Source of the DNA: Lucifuga dentata
Lineage: Eukaryota > Chordata > Actinopteri > Ophidiiformes > Bythitidae
NCBI GenBank assembly: GCA_014773175.1
Contig: VXCM01000150.1
Location: 124,001-188,000, forward strand
Length of the DNA: 64,000 nucleotides
Direction of reading: 5' to 3'
The translations under genes were made by a program, and so were the position numbers. The stretch's first letter is position 1, and each line of letters opens with the position of its first letter. Positions 38,567 to 60,862 of this stretch are shown one piece after another. Below the pieces are notes generated by a model. That model saw nothing but the letters and a program-made list of their open reading frames with translations. It was not told the DNA's origin and did not search any database.

Positions 38567-40399
38567 AATCGGTTACTCAACATTTGCCTCGAAAGCACAG
38601 ACATGGGGTCAGATCCCTTGAACTTTCGTCCATCACCTCAGCAATCAAAGGGTGACGACAAATATTCCTCAGCGAGATGCCTGTGTAATTTCAGCCCCCC
38701 TCTTACTCCAAGCAGAAAATGGTCCCATCTGTGTTGATTATAGCAATGCAAAAACATGAGGACTTTAAAAGGGTTCAGACTTATTTAAATCAAAAAATAC
38801 CAAATAGACTATGAAAGTAACTGGACATTAAAAATGATGTAGCTGTTTATAAGGTTGGTCTGCATTGCTGAGAAATGATTATTTGCTTTGTATTGTGAAT
38901 CTGAAACATCCATGTTAAAAGCGCTTAAAGTGCTGATTTAGAAAATCCAACTGCAAAAGCTTTTTAGTTGATTGATATATTTACATATTGAGATCTTACA
39001 GAGAGACACATTGTGAATGAACTGTCTCACAACTATTCTAAATTTGTCTCAACCAGTCTGAGCTGTATGTTGTGCCTTTTTCTGTTTTTCTTACAGGTAA
39101 ATGTTTTCCTAGTTTGTAAAAAAAAAAAAAAAAANTAAAAAAAAAAAAAAAAAATGTCAGCCTACTTCTGTGGGACAGTTCAGATGTGAAAACGGTGCAT
39201 TTTCACTGTGTGTGAAATTTTGGCAGTCTACAAGTACAGTTTTGTGTTTTTAGTTGTTTGGCTTGTTAACTGTTTAACAGTATAAAGTCTGCTTGATGTT
39301 TATATAAATTAATTCAGTCTACTTATTACTGGAGGTACCGTTTGTTAAATTTAACAGGAGAGACAGTGATTGGTAAAGCATTATGCAGAAAGATGGAACA
39401 TTATGGGAATAGTGTAACAGTAGATTCAGCCTGTTATATTCATTAAAGCAAACAGTTCTGTGATTAACACAAAAAAAAAAAATCTTAAGGGCACAATCAT
39501 AATTGTATAGCTATTAGCTGATCAATAGTTCACCCATTATGCACATTTAAGTAAAACTTTTTAACATACTTGCTGGTTCAAGCATAGAACTAGCAGAATC
39601 TGCATACTAAAAGCTGCTCACAAGGTGCATGATGTGTTGTGCACGCTGCTTTTCATCAGTTTGAATAACAGCACCACTAAATATCCACGCTTCTCTGCAG
39701 GATGAGGTCATGAGACAGACCACAGGACCTCCAGCAGGCAACAAGTGTGGCTGTTTCGTGTGTTTCTGTTTTTCCAACTGTCTTTAGTCTGACAAAGAGC
39801 AGCAGCTTGAAACGTCACATCTCTGGAGCAGCTTTCGGTGTGTGGTCTCTGCTTTGGTTCTGCTTTCTATCTGGTACCTGGTTTGTATATATATATGCGT
39901 GTCTTATTCCAGCAAGAGCTACGCTATTTCCTCATGCAAAGCAGATTCCTTTTGTCTAATAGGTTTGTGATCAACAAGAATGGATGATGTGCAAAAACAA
40001 TAAAAGTGGCATGCCAGACTGGAAATGCACATGCACAAAACCCTAATTGAGCCAAAAACTTTCAGTAAATAAGACCTGTAGTTAGATATTTATTAAGCTT
40101 GATTAGACATCATACAAGACTTGTATCTACTGCTGCAAAAATTTCCCCTCCCCTTCAGGTAATGCATAATACAGTATTTTAACACATTTCAGATGTTTTG
40201 AAAGCAAGACATCATTTTGTTATAGTATTAAGTTGAGCACCCTTTAGACCATTCACACATGCTGATCATCATGATGCAGCCCATTCCAAACAGAACTAAA
40301 ATAGCAGGAGTGTAGTCTGGAAAATTCCATCATGGTAATTATGGCAAGTTAAAATAGTGTATTGCTGTGACCCAAACACAGGATGGAAAGTGTAGGAAC
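38567..40399. other. Convergent 3' UTRs of srprb and wdr53
   Basis: The space between the two stop codons. Candidate poly(A) signals are ATTAAA at 39442-39447 and AATAAA at 39999-40004 for srprb, and a minus-strand AATAAA at 40094-40089 for wdr53. A poly-A tract with a single N at 39135 occupies 39118-39153. No exon is seen. Confidence 0.5.
40089..40094 (-). terminator. AATAAA poly(A) signal, wdr53
   Basis: A canonical signal on the minus strand about 306 bases beyond the wdr53 stop. It lies close to the srprb candidate at 39999-40004, so the two 3' ends would nearly meet. Assigned by position. Confidence 0.4.
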
Positions 40400-42033
40400 C
40401 TAAAGTCCAGAGAGAGAATAAACAGTCAGGCTGGAGCTTTGATCTGCAACCACCAGGCTGGCTTCTCCTTTCAGCACAACAGGGCACAGCCAGTTCACCT
40501 TGTTCCCATGACTGATGCTCAGTTTGGGACCAGACTTCTTTACCTCCTCTTCGCTTGCTGCCTCTTCATCCTCTCCCTCAGCCTCCCCTGTCTCTGCTTG
40601 AACCTTTGGTGGGCTCTTTGTTGTATCCTGCGACTGCTCTTTGCTTTTTGCCCTGTTCTTACCCTTTCTGCGATGGGTTGCCGTTCCTCGAGATTTGGGC
40701 TTTCCCTCCAGGGCCACAACTGGGTGCTGGCTGAGGTCCCACAGGGCGACCTGACCATCGTTCCCCCCAGTGGCAAGCCAGTATGGGTGAGAAAGATAAT
40801 TAACAAAGTGGGCTTGTGAGGCTCCTTGACTGTGAGCCTTAACTGCTCCCTGCTGTTCAAGTTTTGAGCCACTTCCAACTCGCATCAGATGCACCCGCCC
40901 ATCCTCTGCTGCACAAGCCAAAACATTTCCACAGCTGGCCACAGACACACAGTGGGCCAGCGGTGGGTTGAAAAGCTGCCCAGGTTGCTGCTGATGTTCC
41001 TCCTCTTCCTCTGCCACCTGCTGGAGATTTAGGGTCCAAAGAGGGCGAGTCTTGTGCAGACCCCAAAGCATCACCTGAATTTAGAAGGAAGAAAAAAGGA
41101 AACCGCATCTGTATTAGTTAGGTGATGTCATGATGTCAATTTTTCCTTAAAATATGAAGGAAACTCAGTATCCATGTGTGATCTTGACTAAAATCGTGAA
41201 ATATCAGTTCATTATCTCACAGCTGTAGCTTTGGTGCAAACAAGGATGAAATGTTTAGAATTAAAAAAAAAAAAAAAAAAAATTTCCACTTTAAGTTACC
41301 TTGAAGTTACCTGAGCACAAACTAGTGTCTTGAATTTTCTCATTTTGTCTGACCAAATACACCAAAGTTATTCATCATTATAATAATTCTATAAATCTTC
41401 TCAAGCAGAATTATGGTAGGCCACTAAATGGCCCACCGTGATAAAATTCCCTGATCTCTTGATTCTCTGCCCTCCTTTTCTCACCTGCATGTCCAATCCT
41501 GCAGACACCAGGTTATTGGGCCGGTGAGGCCTGAAGGCCACCGAGGAGCAGATGTTAGTGTGTTTACGTAGAGTCCTGCACACCTTTCCACCAGGAAGCT
41601 CCAGTACTCGCACTGCTCCAGAGTCATCAGCCACTGCCAGGGCTGAGCCTGTCTCATTCAGTGCCAAAGCATTGATCTCCTCCTCCCCAGCACCATGAAA
41701 CTCCTCTATGGGCCCCTTCAGATTTCGGGGGTCCAGTACACTGACTGTCTCTCCATGGGACACATACAGGTGAGAAGCTGCAGGTGAGAACGCTACACTT
41801 GTACTGTCCTCTTCATCAGACAGAGTGAGGCGTCCTATGATGGTTCCTTCTTGGCTCCACACTGTTACCTCTCCGCCCTCAGAGCCTGAAGCTAGGAGAC
41901 CTTCGGGGCCCCCAGAGGCCCCGACACAGAGTNCTCCGCCCTCAGAGCCTGAAGCTAGGAGACCTTCGGGGCCCCCAGAGGCCCCGACACAGAGTATGGA
42001 TGTGGAGTGGCCCTCACACCACTGCCTGGCCAT
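40400..42033 (-). CDS. wdr53: WD repeat-containing protein 53
   Basis: A WD40 propeller protein thought to act as a CUL4-DDB1 substrate receptor. Two coding exons: 42033-41485 and 41074-40400, joined in phase 0 (GLDMQ then VMLWGL). After removing the false duplicate around N 41933 the protein is 386 residues (human 358). Family landmarks in order: GHSTSILC, LLASGSEGG, LYVSHGETVSVLD, EEEINALALN, ADDSGAVRVLELPGGK, RKHTNICSSVAFRPHRPNN, GLDMQVMLW, AHCVSVASCGN, ATGGNDGQVALWD, HGNKVNWL, VVADQSS. The extra length is mainly a basic then acidic linker between the last two blades (HRRKGKNRAKSK, then EAEGEDEEAASEEE). A non-coding 5' exon probably lies near 42.5 kb. Confidence 0.95.
41871..41995. repeat. 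False tandem duplicate around N 41933
   Basis: Bases 41871-41932 recur at 41934-41995 with one N between, inside wdr53 exon 1. The extra 63 bases stay in frame, so a gene predictor would keep a doubled GASGGPEGLLASGSEGG segment that other WDR53 proteins have once. Confidence 0.9.
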
Positions 42034-44044
42034 GCTGAGCCTAGAACGTGGAAATTAACAAAGGGAATACAGACATGAGTGTGTGTGATGGTATCCCATT
42101 CTGGTTATACGATAAGAAACAAATGAGAATCCAAAGTCTGAATTTATAACAGTCCGGTTCTCTAGGTATTAAATTATATTAAAAACTCACTGTAATTGTT
42201 TTGATCGAGCATTTCTTTATGAGTCCACTCATATGCAAAATACAACATCTTTAAATGAGTTTGTATTGTGATTATGCTCTAGTGGGAATTATTTATAATT
42301 TTAGAAAGCTATTGAACGCAATATCCAAGAGTCTTGTCAGAAAAACCACCTAATAACAGCAAGCATGTTAGCTCTACGCGCTAGCTCAGGCTGCTAGCTT
42401 GCTGAGCTGAAGCTTTAACCACAATAATAAACTCCATATTGTGTGTAGCTGTTTATTCAAAACACGGTTCCTTCGGTTTACTTACATTTAAAAACTTCAC
42501 AAACAAATGACTACGTTACCTTAACTGTAGCCGTCAAAACTTCGGCAGGCTGCCATGTGGGGACTAGGTCGCTTTGTGATGACATCAATAGTTATTTCGC
42601 CCTGAGTGTGGTCTGACAGGATATCCTTTCTCAACCAGCAAAAAAAAAAAAAAAAAAAANAAAAAAAAAAAAAAAAAAAATCAATCCACCAGGTTTGACA
42701 GAGTTTAATAGTAGTAACCATAACTCTAACTTTAACTTGTAGTATATCTATAAAGCATGTAACTGCTCAAGGTTATTTTGAGTTAGTACACAGCAGTGGA
42801 AGCGATGCTGTGAGGCCAAGTACAAGACTACACACAAAAGTGCCTCATTTCTTTTTTGGACTGCCAATCAAATGGACTGACATTAATCAATCATTTACAA
42901 TAATTTCTCTAATTTTAATACACAGTGTGCTGTATGTATAATGTTGTACACTATATGATTTTGTCAAATTGAACAATTACCAGTTCAACTGTGTGCTTTA
43001 AGACTCAAAGGAACAATGTGATTCCTGTGTATACTGCAGGAAATACATTTGAAAAAGAAAAGCACATTGGACAGAGGAGGTAGAGCATCAAATCAGTTTT
43101 TAGCATACTCCCCCACCCGGCCTAGTCAAACCCAGTCGTGTTTACTTTCTAGGGCTGAAGGAAACACAATGGCTGCTGACCGCTGATTCATCCAAAGCTG
43201 TAGATGTGATGAGTGTGGTCCATTTCTGGGTCAGTGAACAGCAAGCTATACTGCCACAATGAATAGACGGCAGAAAAGGACAGGCTATAGCTTTCATGCA
43301 CTCACACACACACACTATACTCGTGCTGTCAACCCCAAATTCAAGTGCTGACGCATATATTCTCACGAAGCTGCAGTAATTCACACACAACACTGAGTGT
43401 AAGTACCATGTAGCCAATTCTTATCTACTTTTGCGTTTGTTATAATTTTGCCTTCATAAGTCAGTTGTATTGAGAAATGCCACTGAAGTAATGCTGAAGT
43501 TCCTGTAACACTGGAAGTGTGAAACTGTCGGCTGACAGCTTGTGCTCTTCTCAGAATCTCTTCTTTGTTATAAACTTGTTTTCTAATGCGACAAAGCCTC
43601 TGACTAGAAGTAAGGATACATTTTATTTTTTGTCTCTTTAAATTAAGCTTCTTACTATTTTGATGATTGAAGCATAAAGTAAGTAACATATTTTAGAGTT
43701 ATATTAGGACATTGTGTGTTGAAGTTTATTTGGGGCTTTAAGTTACTTGAGCGGTAAGACAAAATTAAACCATTGTATCATTGTTTTAGCTATTTGAATA
43801 GGGGCATTAGGAACAGCTAGAAGAATTGTTTTTAGTATTGTTTTGGTTAATCAGATAGCAACCAGAATGTATAGCAGACAGACAAATTAGCTTCTCCTGC
43901 ACTGTGTCTATTTCTAGTCAGTATAATGAGATAAAGACCAAAACAGTTTGTTCCATTTTTTTTAACCAGTTTCAGATGCAGCATCTCTTCAGAGAATTTG
44001 GAGTTACCCCAAAAAACTTGCACAGAAGATACGCACCAGAGAGT
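42034..44044. other. Divergent wdr53/neu4 upstream region
   Basis: This should hold the wdr53 promoter and 5' leader near 42.5 kb and the neu4 promoter. A TTAACCAG acceptor at about 43971 precedes the neu4 start codon, so neu4 has at least one upstream untranslated exon that I could not place. A poly-A tract with an N at 42660 occupies about 42640-42680. Confidence 0.5.
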
Positions 44045-46359
44045 ATGAGATCACCCTATTTTCCAGCGAGGTCGGTGCTGTTCCGTAAGGAGCCAAACGG
44101 GGTGACGTACAGAATCCCAGCACTACTCTACCTGCCCCGATCCAGATCCTTCCTGGCCTTCTGTGAGGAGAGACTCAGCCCCTCAGACTCTCAGGCTCAC
44201 CTGCTGGTCATGAGGAAAGGCACTTTCTACAGGAATTATGTGGAGGTCAGTGTGTTCTTGCTCAGGACTCAGTCACCTGTAGATTTAAGGCTTTTACCGG
44301 TGGTGGTAAGAGTACAACCATGATCTGCTCAAGTACAAATTCTCTCTAAGCTTTTGGGCAAAAAAAAAACAAAGATGAAGTATGTAGCACTAAATACTAT
44401 AAAAACCCCTTTTCTTTGGATCTGTAGCCTTGTGAATTTTTCTGGAGCCAAACTATTTCTTAATCTTTCTGTCCTTCTCTTCAAAGTCCTCTTTTCTAAT
44501 CCTTGCTTTTTCTGCCTCAGTGGGAGGACATGCACGTTTTGAGCACTGCTCATCTGCCAGGCCACCGGTCCATGAACCCCTGTCCGGTGTACGATGAGTT
44601 CACAGGTACACTCTTCCTGTTCTTCATCGCTGTGCTGGGACACACCTCCGAGTCCTATCAGCTGGTGACAGGGAAAAATGTAACTCATCTCTGCTACGTT
44701 TCCAGTGTTGATGACGGCGTCACCTGGAGTCCTGTCACTGATCTTACCAAGAGGGTCATAGGAGACACCATTAAAGGTCAGGGACGTTAAAAGAGAAACT
44801 CTGCCCTAAAACAGTGGTCTTGGATACTAAATTCAATCTACGATGATGCCATTAAGGTGCCATCAGGTATCTGAATTAGTGACTGAGTCGTGGGCTTATA
44901 GAATTTTAGAGATATTCTATTCAATTGAGTTTCATGAGAAAACATCCTCATATCCAGGTACAATGACTGTGGTTGCTATCATGTGGTCTGTAAGAGTTGC
45001 TCGATAGCCTACAGAACAGCTTCAGAGTTTCTCTACAGATGACATCATCTCTACAGTCTGTCTTTTCTTGTTGTAATCACAAATTACACGTGAGCTGTAC
45101 AATAATATCGAAATAATGTATGCGAATAGGATTTGGCATTTTCTGTTTAACATGCTCTGATGCCCAGCAATATTATGTCAGAAGCTGATTTACCATCTGT
45201 CTGTGTGAGTACCATGTGAATGTGTCACTAAATTTCAATATAACAGCATGTTACACTCTCCTCCACCCTTGCAGAATGGGCCACTTTTGCCTTGGGCCCA
45301 GGTCACGGCATCCAGCTGAAGTCAGGTCGTCTGCTGGTTCCTGCCTACGCCTACCACATCGAGTGCAGAGAATGCTTCGGTAAGCTCTGCCAAACCACTC
45401 CCCGTGCCTTCTGTTTTCACAGTGACACCCATGGGCGAACCTGGCAGTTTGGGAAGGCGGTGCCAGGGCCAGAGAGTGTGGAGTGTCAGATGGTGTCGGT
45501 AGATGAAGAGGATGGCACTAATGTGTTGTACTGTAATGCTCGCAGTCCCCTCGGCTGCAGGGTGCAGGCCCTCAGTGTGGATGACGGAGCAGTTTTTTGG
45601 GAAGGTCAGCTGGTGCAGCGGCTAGTGGAGCCTAGAAATGGTTGTCATGGCAGCATTGTGGGATTCCCTGCCCCGTTACACTTACGTCATTCTCTTTACC
45701 ATCACTTATCTCAACTCAAACACTGCTGCAGACACTGGACACCCTGCATGGCTTACCCAGATCACTCCAAACTGACTACAATGTCAGCCAGCCTTAGTTC
45801 CAGTAACTCCATCCCAGCTTCCTGCTGTCCAAACATCACCACTCAAACACTCAATTCCGCTACCACTCCAAATTTCCTTACCCCAACCTGGGTGGTATAC
45901 TTTCATCCAACATGGCCCACTGCACGGAAGGATCTGGGAGTGTTCCTCAGCCTGTTTCCCCGTGATCCAGACAGCTGGAGCGGCCCCTGGGTGATCTATG
46001 AAGGTCCCAGTGCTTACTCTGACTTGGCCTATGTGGAGCTGCCACCCTCTCCTGGTGCTCCACCCGCTGTGGCATTTGCCTGCCTGTTTGAGTGCGGCAC
46101 CAGAACAGCCTATGATGAAATCTGCTTCAGCATTTTCACCCTCTATGAGCTTATCGATAATCTGCCCCGGGATGTACCATTCAGAGGAGACACAGGAGGA
46201 TTTAAAATGCAGCAGTATCAAAGAGCAAGACAGCAGGAAGTCCCTGAAACAAGCTGCAGTTATTTAAGGAGACATGACACTCAAAGTACATGTCTTCACA
46301 AGTTGCCTAATGTAAGAAAGATGAAGAATAAGTTGAGTGGGCTGTGCTCTGTGTCTTAA
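44045..46359 (+). CDS. neu4: Sialidase 4 (neuraminidase 4)
   Basis: A GH33 exo-sialidase removing terminal sialic acid from glycoproteins and gangliosides. Coding exons are 44045-44245, 44521-44776 and 45275-46359: 1542 bases, 513 residues (human NEU4 484). The start aligns with human NEU4 (ARSVLF against SRTVLF). Landmarks: YRIP at residues 22-25 with a catalytic arginine, ERLSPSDSQAH, HRSMNPCPVYDE, FLFFIAVLGHT, Asp boxes SVDDGVTW and SDTHGRTW, ATFALGPGHGIQL, RECFGKLC, YCNARSPLG, GFPAP, WVIYEGPSAYSDLA with the catalytic tyrosine, and YDEICFS. RECFGK and YCNARSPLG favour NEU4 over NEU3. A Ser/Thr/His-rich insertion of about 70 residues before WVVYFHP matches the variable loop of NEU4. The tail is longer and Arg/Lys/Gln-rich. 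An in-frame ATG at 43976 would add 23 residues. Confidence 0.93.
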
Positions 46360-47655
46360 ATATTTTTTTTAACTCAATCCAGAGGTATAATACATATTCC
46401 GATGATGGTTATCTGTCTGTCATAGAATGTACTTTGTTTTGATATTGATCATCTATCGATTTTGTACAATACATGAAATGTCATTAAAGTTTTTCTTTAA
46501 TCTGCTGACACACATTTCAATTAGCACAAGAGTATACCATCAGAATCAGAATCATGATGGTAAATGAAAGGGTGAGTGTTGAAAGATCAGCTGATACCGC
46601 TTTGAAAAACACAGAGTATTTAACATGTTTCTCATGTAGTACAGAAGTTTTTCATTTTCACTTGTGCTTACTAAGTGATCACCATTTTAAGTGACCCAGA
46701 GAACCTCATCCCACCTCCCCTTCCTTTGTTATAAGTCCATCAGATAACCCAGCTTGGTATCCAAGCTAAACAGGAAGAATAGCCTCTTGTCCCACTTTTA
46801 ATAGTCCTGTTTCACTGAACAAAACAAATGATTTGTGATATCTGACTGGAGCTTCCCACATACCAAACAAAGACCAGTCCTGACAGAGCTGAGCAGAGCA
46901 AAGCCAATTGCAATCTATTTTCATTCATTTATAAAGTACATTACTATCTTCATTTTGCCTGTATGTCAGCTCTCTGATGCAGATATACGTATTAAATCAA
47001 AACCTAAACCAAAGATCTGTATGTAACATATTCCAGTCTGTGGCCCAGGGTCTTTGAAGAATATCAGATCTATCTGTAATTGGATTTCAGTGAACAGTAA
47101 ATTTAGTTCACATTTATTTCATATGGAAGTAGTTGTGGTTGACTTAATATGATCTTGGATTTTCAGGCTATACTCTCGATCTCCAGCTGAATCTTATGTC
47201 CAGTTTTTTGTTTTATGTGCATTGTTGAATGTGTTTGAGTGAAAGGACCACCCCTACATTCATTCTTCCAGGCTGATGACCAGCAGGGGCTGTAACCCAT
47301 CAAGTGCACATATTAATCACACCTGTTTTGCCAGCCCTTTCTCTAATGGGATAACTGTTCTGAACCTAATCAGTTGTTCTTGTGAGGGTGACAAGGCTGT
47401 CGTGGCTGACAGCTTAAGTGAGCTGCATGACAGCATAGAGGACCAGAACCAGATAAAGTGTAACAGTTTGTTTAGATAAGAGGAAAAATAAACAGATCGT
47501 GCCAGGAAGACGGCGAGATCTGGACAGTCTCTTCCCTCTCCCTCTTCTGTTGCATAACTGTCCACTGGAAGAAGGTTCATTTCCTTGCTTGCACGCTTTG
47601 ACAGAAGTGCTCTCTTTTTAGGCTGGTCTGGGATCTCTCTGTTTTGCAAGTTACT
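46360..47655. other. neu4 3' UTR and rarres1-like promoter region
   Basis: Between neu4 and the next plus-strand gene. Apart from the neu4 poly(A) signal I see no exon, repeat or named element. The last few hundred bases should hold the promoter of the latexin/RARRES1-like gene. Confidence 0.5.
46483..46488 (+). terminator. ATTAAA poly(A) signal, neu4
   Basis: An ATTAAA variant signal 124 bases after the neu4 stop codon, followed by T-rich sequence. This implies a short 3' UTR. Confidence 0.5.
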
Positions 47656-48326
47656 ATGAGTTTAAGGATCGTTATTTTTCTGGCTGTGTTAACTGGGGTA
47701 CCTGGGAACGCAGATGTAACGACCACACCTGAAGCTGACTCGGCAGACGTGCCAACCCAGCCCAACAGTGTGCCAGGCCCAGAGGAGGGCACAAAGACCT
47801 CTGGACAGGTGAGGGGGAACTCACTTTGATAGTGCCAGTCTTAAACTCTTTTCTAATTTGTTTTGTAATCAAACCTACGTGAACAATGTCAATTTCTACA
47901 AAATCTGCTGTTTCTGAGAAGCTGTGTAAAACAAAGGGACCACACTGATAAAGATAGCGACAATAGGGCTTTGTTTCAATAATTACTACATCAAGACCAT
48001 TCTGTACATAGTACAAAGGTTATTATATGCTCAAGTCAAAACACTGAGCTTGTGTCAGACACCATCTTGTAGAATGGAGGACGCAGAGGTCAACTGGTGC
48101 TAAAATCAAGATAATAAATACATTTTTTTTAATGGAGCCAGACATTAAGGAGGAAAATAAGGGTAAACTATGAAACTAAAGTATGTACAATTTATGACTT
48201 TGTATGGCTTCACCAATTAAAGCATTATGTCAAGCCTTACATGATAGGCATAAAAGAGTATGTGAAAGGGGGTGGCGGTCCTGTCAGAGTCTAGTTTACA
48301 GTTGGAAAGAGGTGTGTGTACTGTTT

Positions 48327-57968
<9,642 letters not shown>

Positions 57969-58086
57969 TCTGATAAGAGTTTGGTGGGTCACAGGGTAGT
58001 CGTTAAAGTTCTTCTACACAACCCCCACTCGCTAATAACCCGGTGAATGTCACGCTGGAACCCTCAGCTCGTTGTGAAACACTTTT

Positions 58087-58095
58087 CTTCCGGGT
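58087..58095 (-). promoter_or_regulatory. ETS/GABP-type site upstream of gfm1
   Basis: On the minus strand the site reads ACCCGGAAG, an ETS core of the GABP (NRF-2) type. It lies about 120 bases upstream of the gfm1 start codon. GABP sites are typical of TATA-less promoters of nuclear genes for mitochondrial proteins, which fits. Binding itself is inferred. Confidence 0.45.
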
Positions 58096-59135
58096 CTACG
58101 GAGAGCCAGAAGTGCCAAATTACATTGCAAGCACAGGTTTTCGCGTTGTTAAAAAAAAAGAGGGAACTCAAAGCAAAAGGTCTTTTATATGACTTATTTG
58201 AAAAGTTTATTCAGTATGAGTACGAAAGTTATACATATTTGAGCTTAATATTGAGAGAATATTACAAAAGTTGGAAGAATATGATTGGGAATATAATTAA
58301 GATATAAAAGTTGGCAATAACGAGAAAAAATTGTTATTGCAAACTTCTTTATTTTAATGGAAAATGTTAATATAACAGTCTGTGGAGTGGAGCAGAGTCT
58401 TTGAAACTAATTAAAAACCGAATAACCCCAAAGCTGTTTTTATAACTGTCGGAGGAGAACTTGCTCAAACACCGTTCATTTAAATTTATTTATTGAAATT
58501 TATTGAAAAATTTCTGGTTCAGAATTTACAATCCTCTTCACCAGACTCAAACAACAGAAACAATATACAACAAGACAAATACAATTAAAATGACATTAAT
58601 AACATCAGTGTCAATCTGTCAAACAATATCCATAAATACTCACAACTCAGCTNAAAATGACATTAATAACATCAGTGTCAATCTGTCAAACAATATCCAT
58701 AAATACTCACAACTCAGCTGTAATTGTATAAAATGTCCTAAATTGACCAGAATTTATCCAGGTTGTTCTTAGTAGGTTGTTCATAGTAGAAAGTTTTTTT
58801 TTTTCTCTTTTTGTCACCGCAGCATAGAGAAACTATGAACATCTTGTATTTTTTTTTTAATCTTTTCAATGCGCGACAGATTGCAAAGAAGCTCCCGTTC
58901 AACTTTTAGTAATACCAGCATACAAGGAGTCCTGGAAAGCGGCGTTTTAAATGCTCATTCAGTGAAAAACACAGTGCTGCTTTTTTTGTTAGAAGATGAG
59001 CTAAGTTGGCTTAGTAATGTTGCATACCAGATATTTCGATTACTAATAACTGCATTTATTCTTTTAACTGTCTTTGTTTTGACAAGCGTTTCCTCTTTCA
59101 CTTCACTATCATGCTGATCACACGAAGCACAAGTT

Positions 59136-59138
<3 letters not shown>

Positions 59139-59172
<34 letters not shown>
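59139..59172. repeat. (GT)n microsatellite
   Basis: A pure GT dinucleotide tract in the gfm1/ITPK intergenic region. Confidence 0.95.
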
Positions 59173-59176
<4 letters not shown>

Positions 59177-59879
59177 TAAAGAGAGAGAAGCCACAGAGAC
59201 ATCCCCTCCACACCCTGCTGCTGTCACACCACTGCCAACCTCTCATTATCTCACACAGTCACACGGATCGCATGCTCTGGTAGGTTTGGACTGATCATTT
59301 TACACATTATATTTTAGTTTTGTAATAATTTTAGCTGAGATCTTTGATTTAAAATGACATTGTGTCTTTGGTTACACAAGCTTGACCTGTTTGAGTGGCC
59401 AAATTGCGTTCCCAAAGCCCCATTAGATGGACTTTAATCTCATAATATCATTCTCTTTGTGACACAAAGCTGTTCTCTGATCACTGAAACGATGCCATCT
59501 TTTGATTTTTGTTGGGTGCTGTTGTATCTTTAAAGCATAGATTATGAAGTCCTCTATGCAGATTATTAATTTGTGTCGTTTTATTGCCAACTCCAAGATT
59601 CAAGATTGCTTTTAATTGTTGTACACAAGTGTACAGAGCCAGTGCAGCCAAAACATGTAAATCACAGATTAGAAGTTATAGAGTTTATGCATAAATACAT
59701 CAGTGGCTCTTCTGCCTTGCCTAATGATACAAAGTGATTTATGTACCAAAATGAGGTAGATAAGCAGTAATTCTTCATAAAGTGGCAGCACACTGAGAGG
59801 ATGAGGTGCTAAAGCAGGCTAAAGTTGATGTGGGGTGATGGGGGTTGGGTAAATGGGCTCAAGACTCAAGCTAAATAGA

Positions 59880-60065
59880 TGTCAAGTCAGGTTTATTTGA
59901 ATAGCACAATATCACATACAATGTCTGAAAAGCTTTACAGGCCAAAACATCAGCAGTTCTCAACCCAGTCTAAGCTCTCCAGGAACAAAGAAAAACTTAT
60001 CTTGTAAGGGGAAAAAAATGTAAGAACCCTGCTCAAACAGGCAGGTGTATCATAGGAGCTGTGGG
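59880..60065 (+). mobile_element. Teleost interspersed repeat fragment
   Basis: GTCAAGTCAGGTTTATTTGA, AGCACAATATCACA, AAAGCTTTACAGGCC, then CTCCAGGAACAAAGAAAAAC and GAAAAAAATGTAAGAACC follow the order of a widespread fish repeat (TTTATTTGTATAGCAC, GCGCTTTACAG, GGAAAAACTCCCTTTAACAG). The copy is old and its edges are approximate. Confidence 0.55.
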
Positions 60066-60822
60066 TGGGTGAAAACAAAGTTGTAACAGCAGTGGAAAAA
60101 TACTTAAAAAGTAGAAAATCTAATAATGTAACACATGCAAAATGAACAAAATGAAAGATTTTGAGATGGTCTGGTGAAGAGCCTGAAAACTCTGTAGAAT
60201 TTAGTTCATTTAAAAAATGGCCACGAATGAGCGCAGAATTGTCTTCACATTGTTCCATGTTCAAGGTCAGGTAGGGGTTTGGGTTTAGGAAAGGGTCTGT
60301 GTACATGGCAGTTGGGGGATGTGCAGGATGGTAGCTGGGTGGTGGTGGATGACGAGTTCCAGATCACGTAACAGTTGAAAAAATAGATGATTATATCTTC
60401 AAATGTGAACTTTTCCATAAGCAAAACAATGTAACTCATAATCTCCAAACTGACCTGTATTGCAGAATTGCTGAAATTTTCTTTTAAAATGATGGGTAAA
60501 ATTTTGAGCAAAAGATTTTCCAATGTGTTTTCCTGTTTCAGCATATAGATGACAGAGGATGGAGTATTACATTACAATGTAAAACTGTTTAATGACTATA
60601 ATTGTTATCTAATTTAAGTCAGCAAAGAACATTTGGGGTCTGTCATTAGACTGCTTTGGAATTACCAGCTTCCCTTCAGTATGTGTGTGTGGGGTGTATG
60701 TGCGCAAACATGTATGTGTAAAAGAATCCATTCAATGTCAGCATGACACAATTTCTCCTGCAGTCACCCCTGTGTGAATCTCCAAGCATGATTTTGACTG
60801 TACAAGAATTAACTAGCATGGC

Positions 60823-60862
<40 letters not shown>

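Noticed and set aside
40367..40819. 150-codon plus-strand ORF at 40.4-40.8 kb
   Set aside because: Antisense shadow of the wdr53 second coding exon, where codon-level family matches are on the minus strand.
45784..46221. 145-codon ORF antisense to neu4
   Set aside because: It is a shadow of the conserved sialidase coding strand.
44045..46359. NEU3 instead of NEU4
   Set aside because: ERLSPSDS, RECFGK, YCNARSPLG and IYEGPSAYSDLA fit NEU4; NEU3 differs at each.
58503..58772. 89-codon plus-strand ORF at 58.5 kb
   Set aside because: Spans the duplicated block around N 58653 and is AT-rich with no family similarity.
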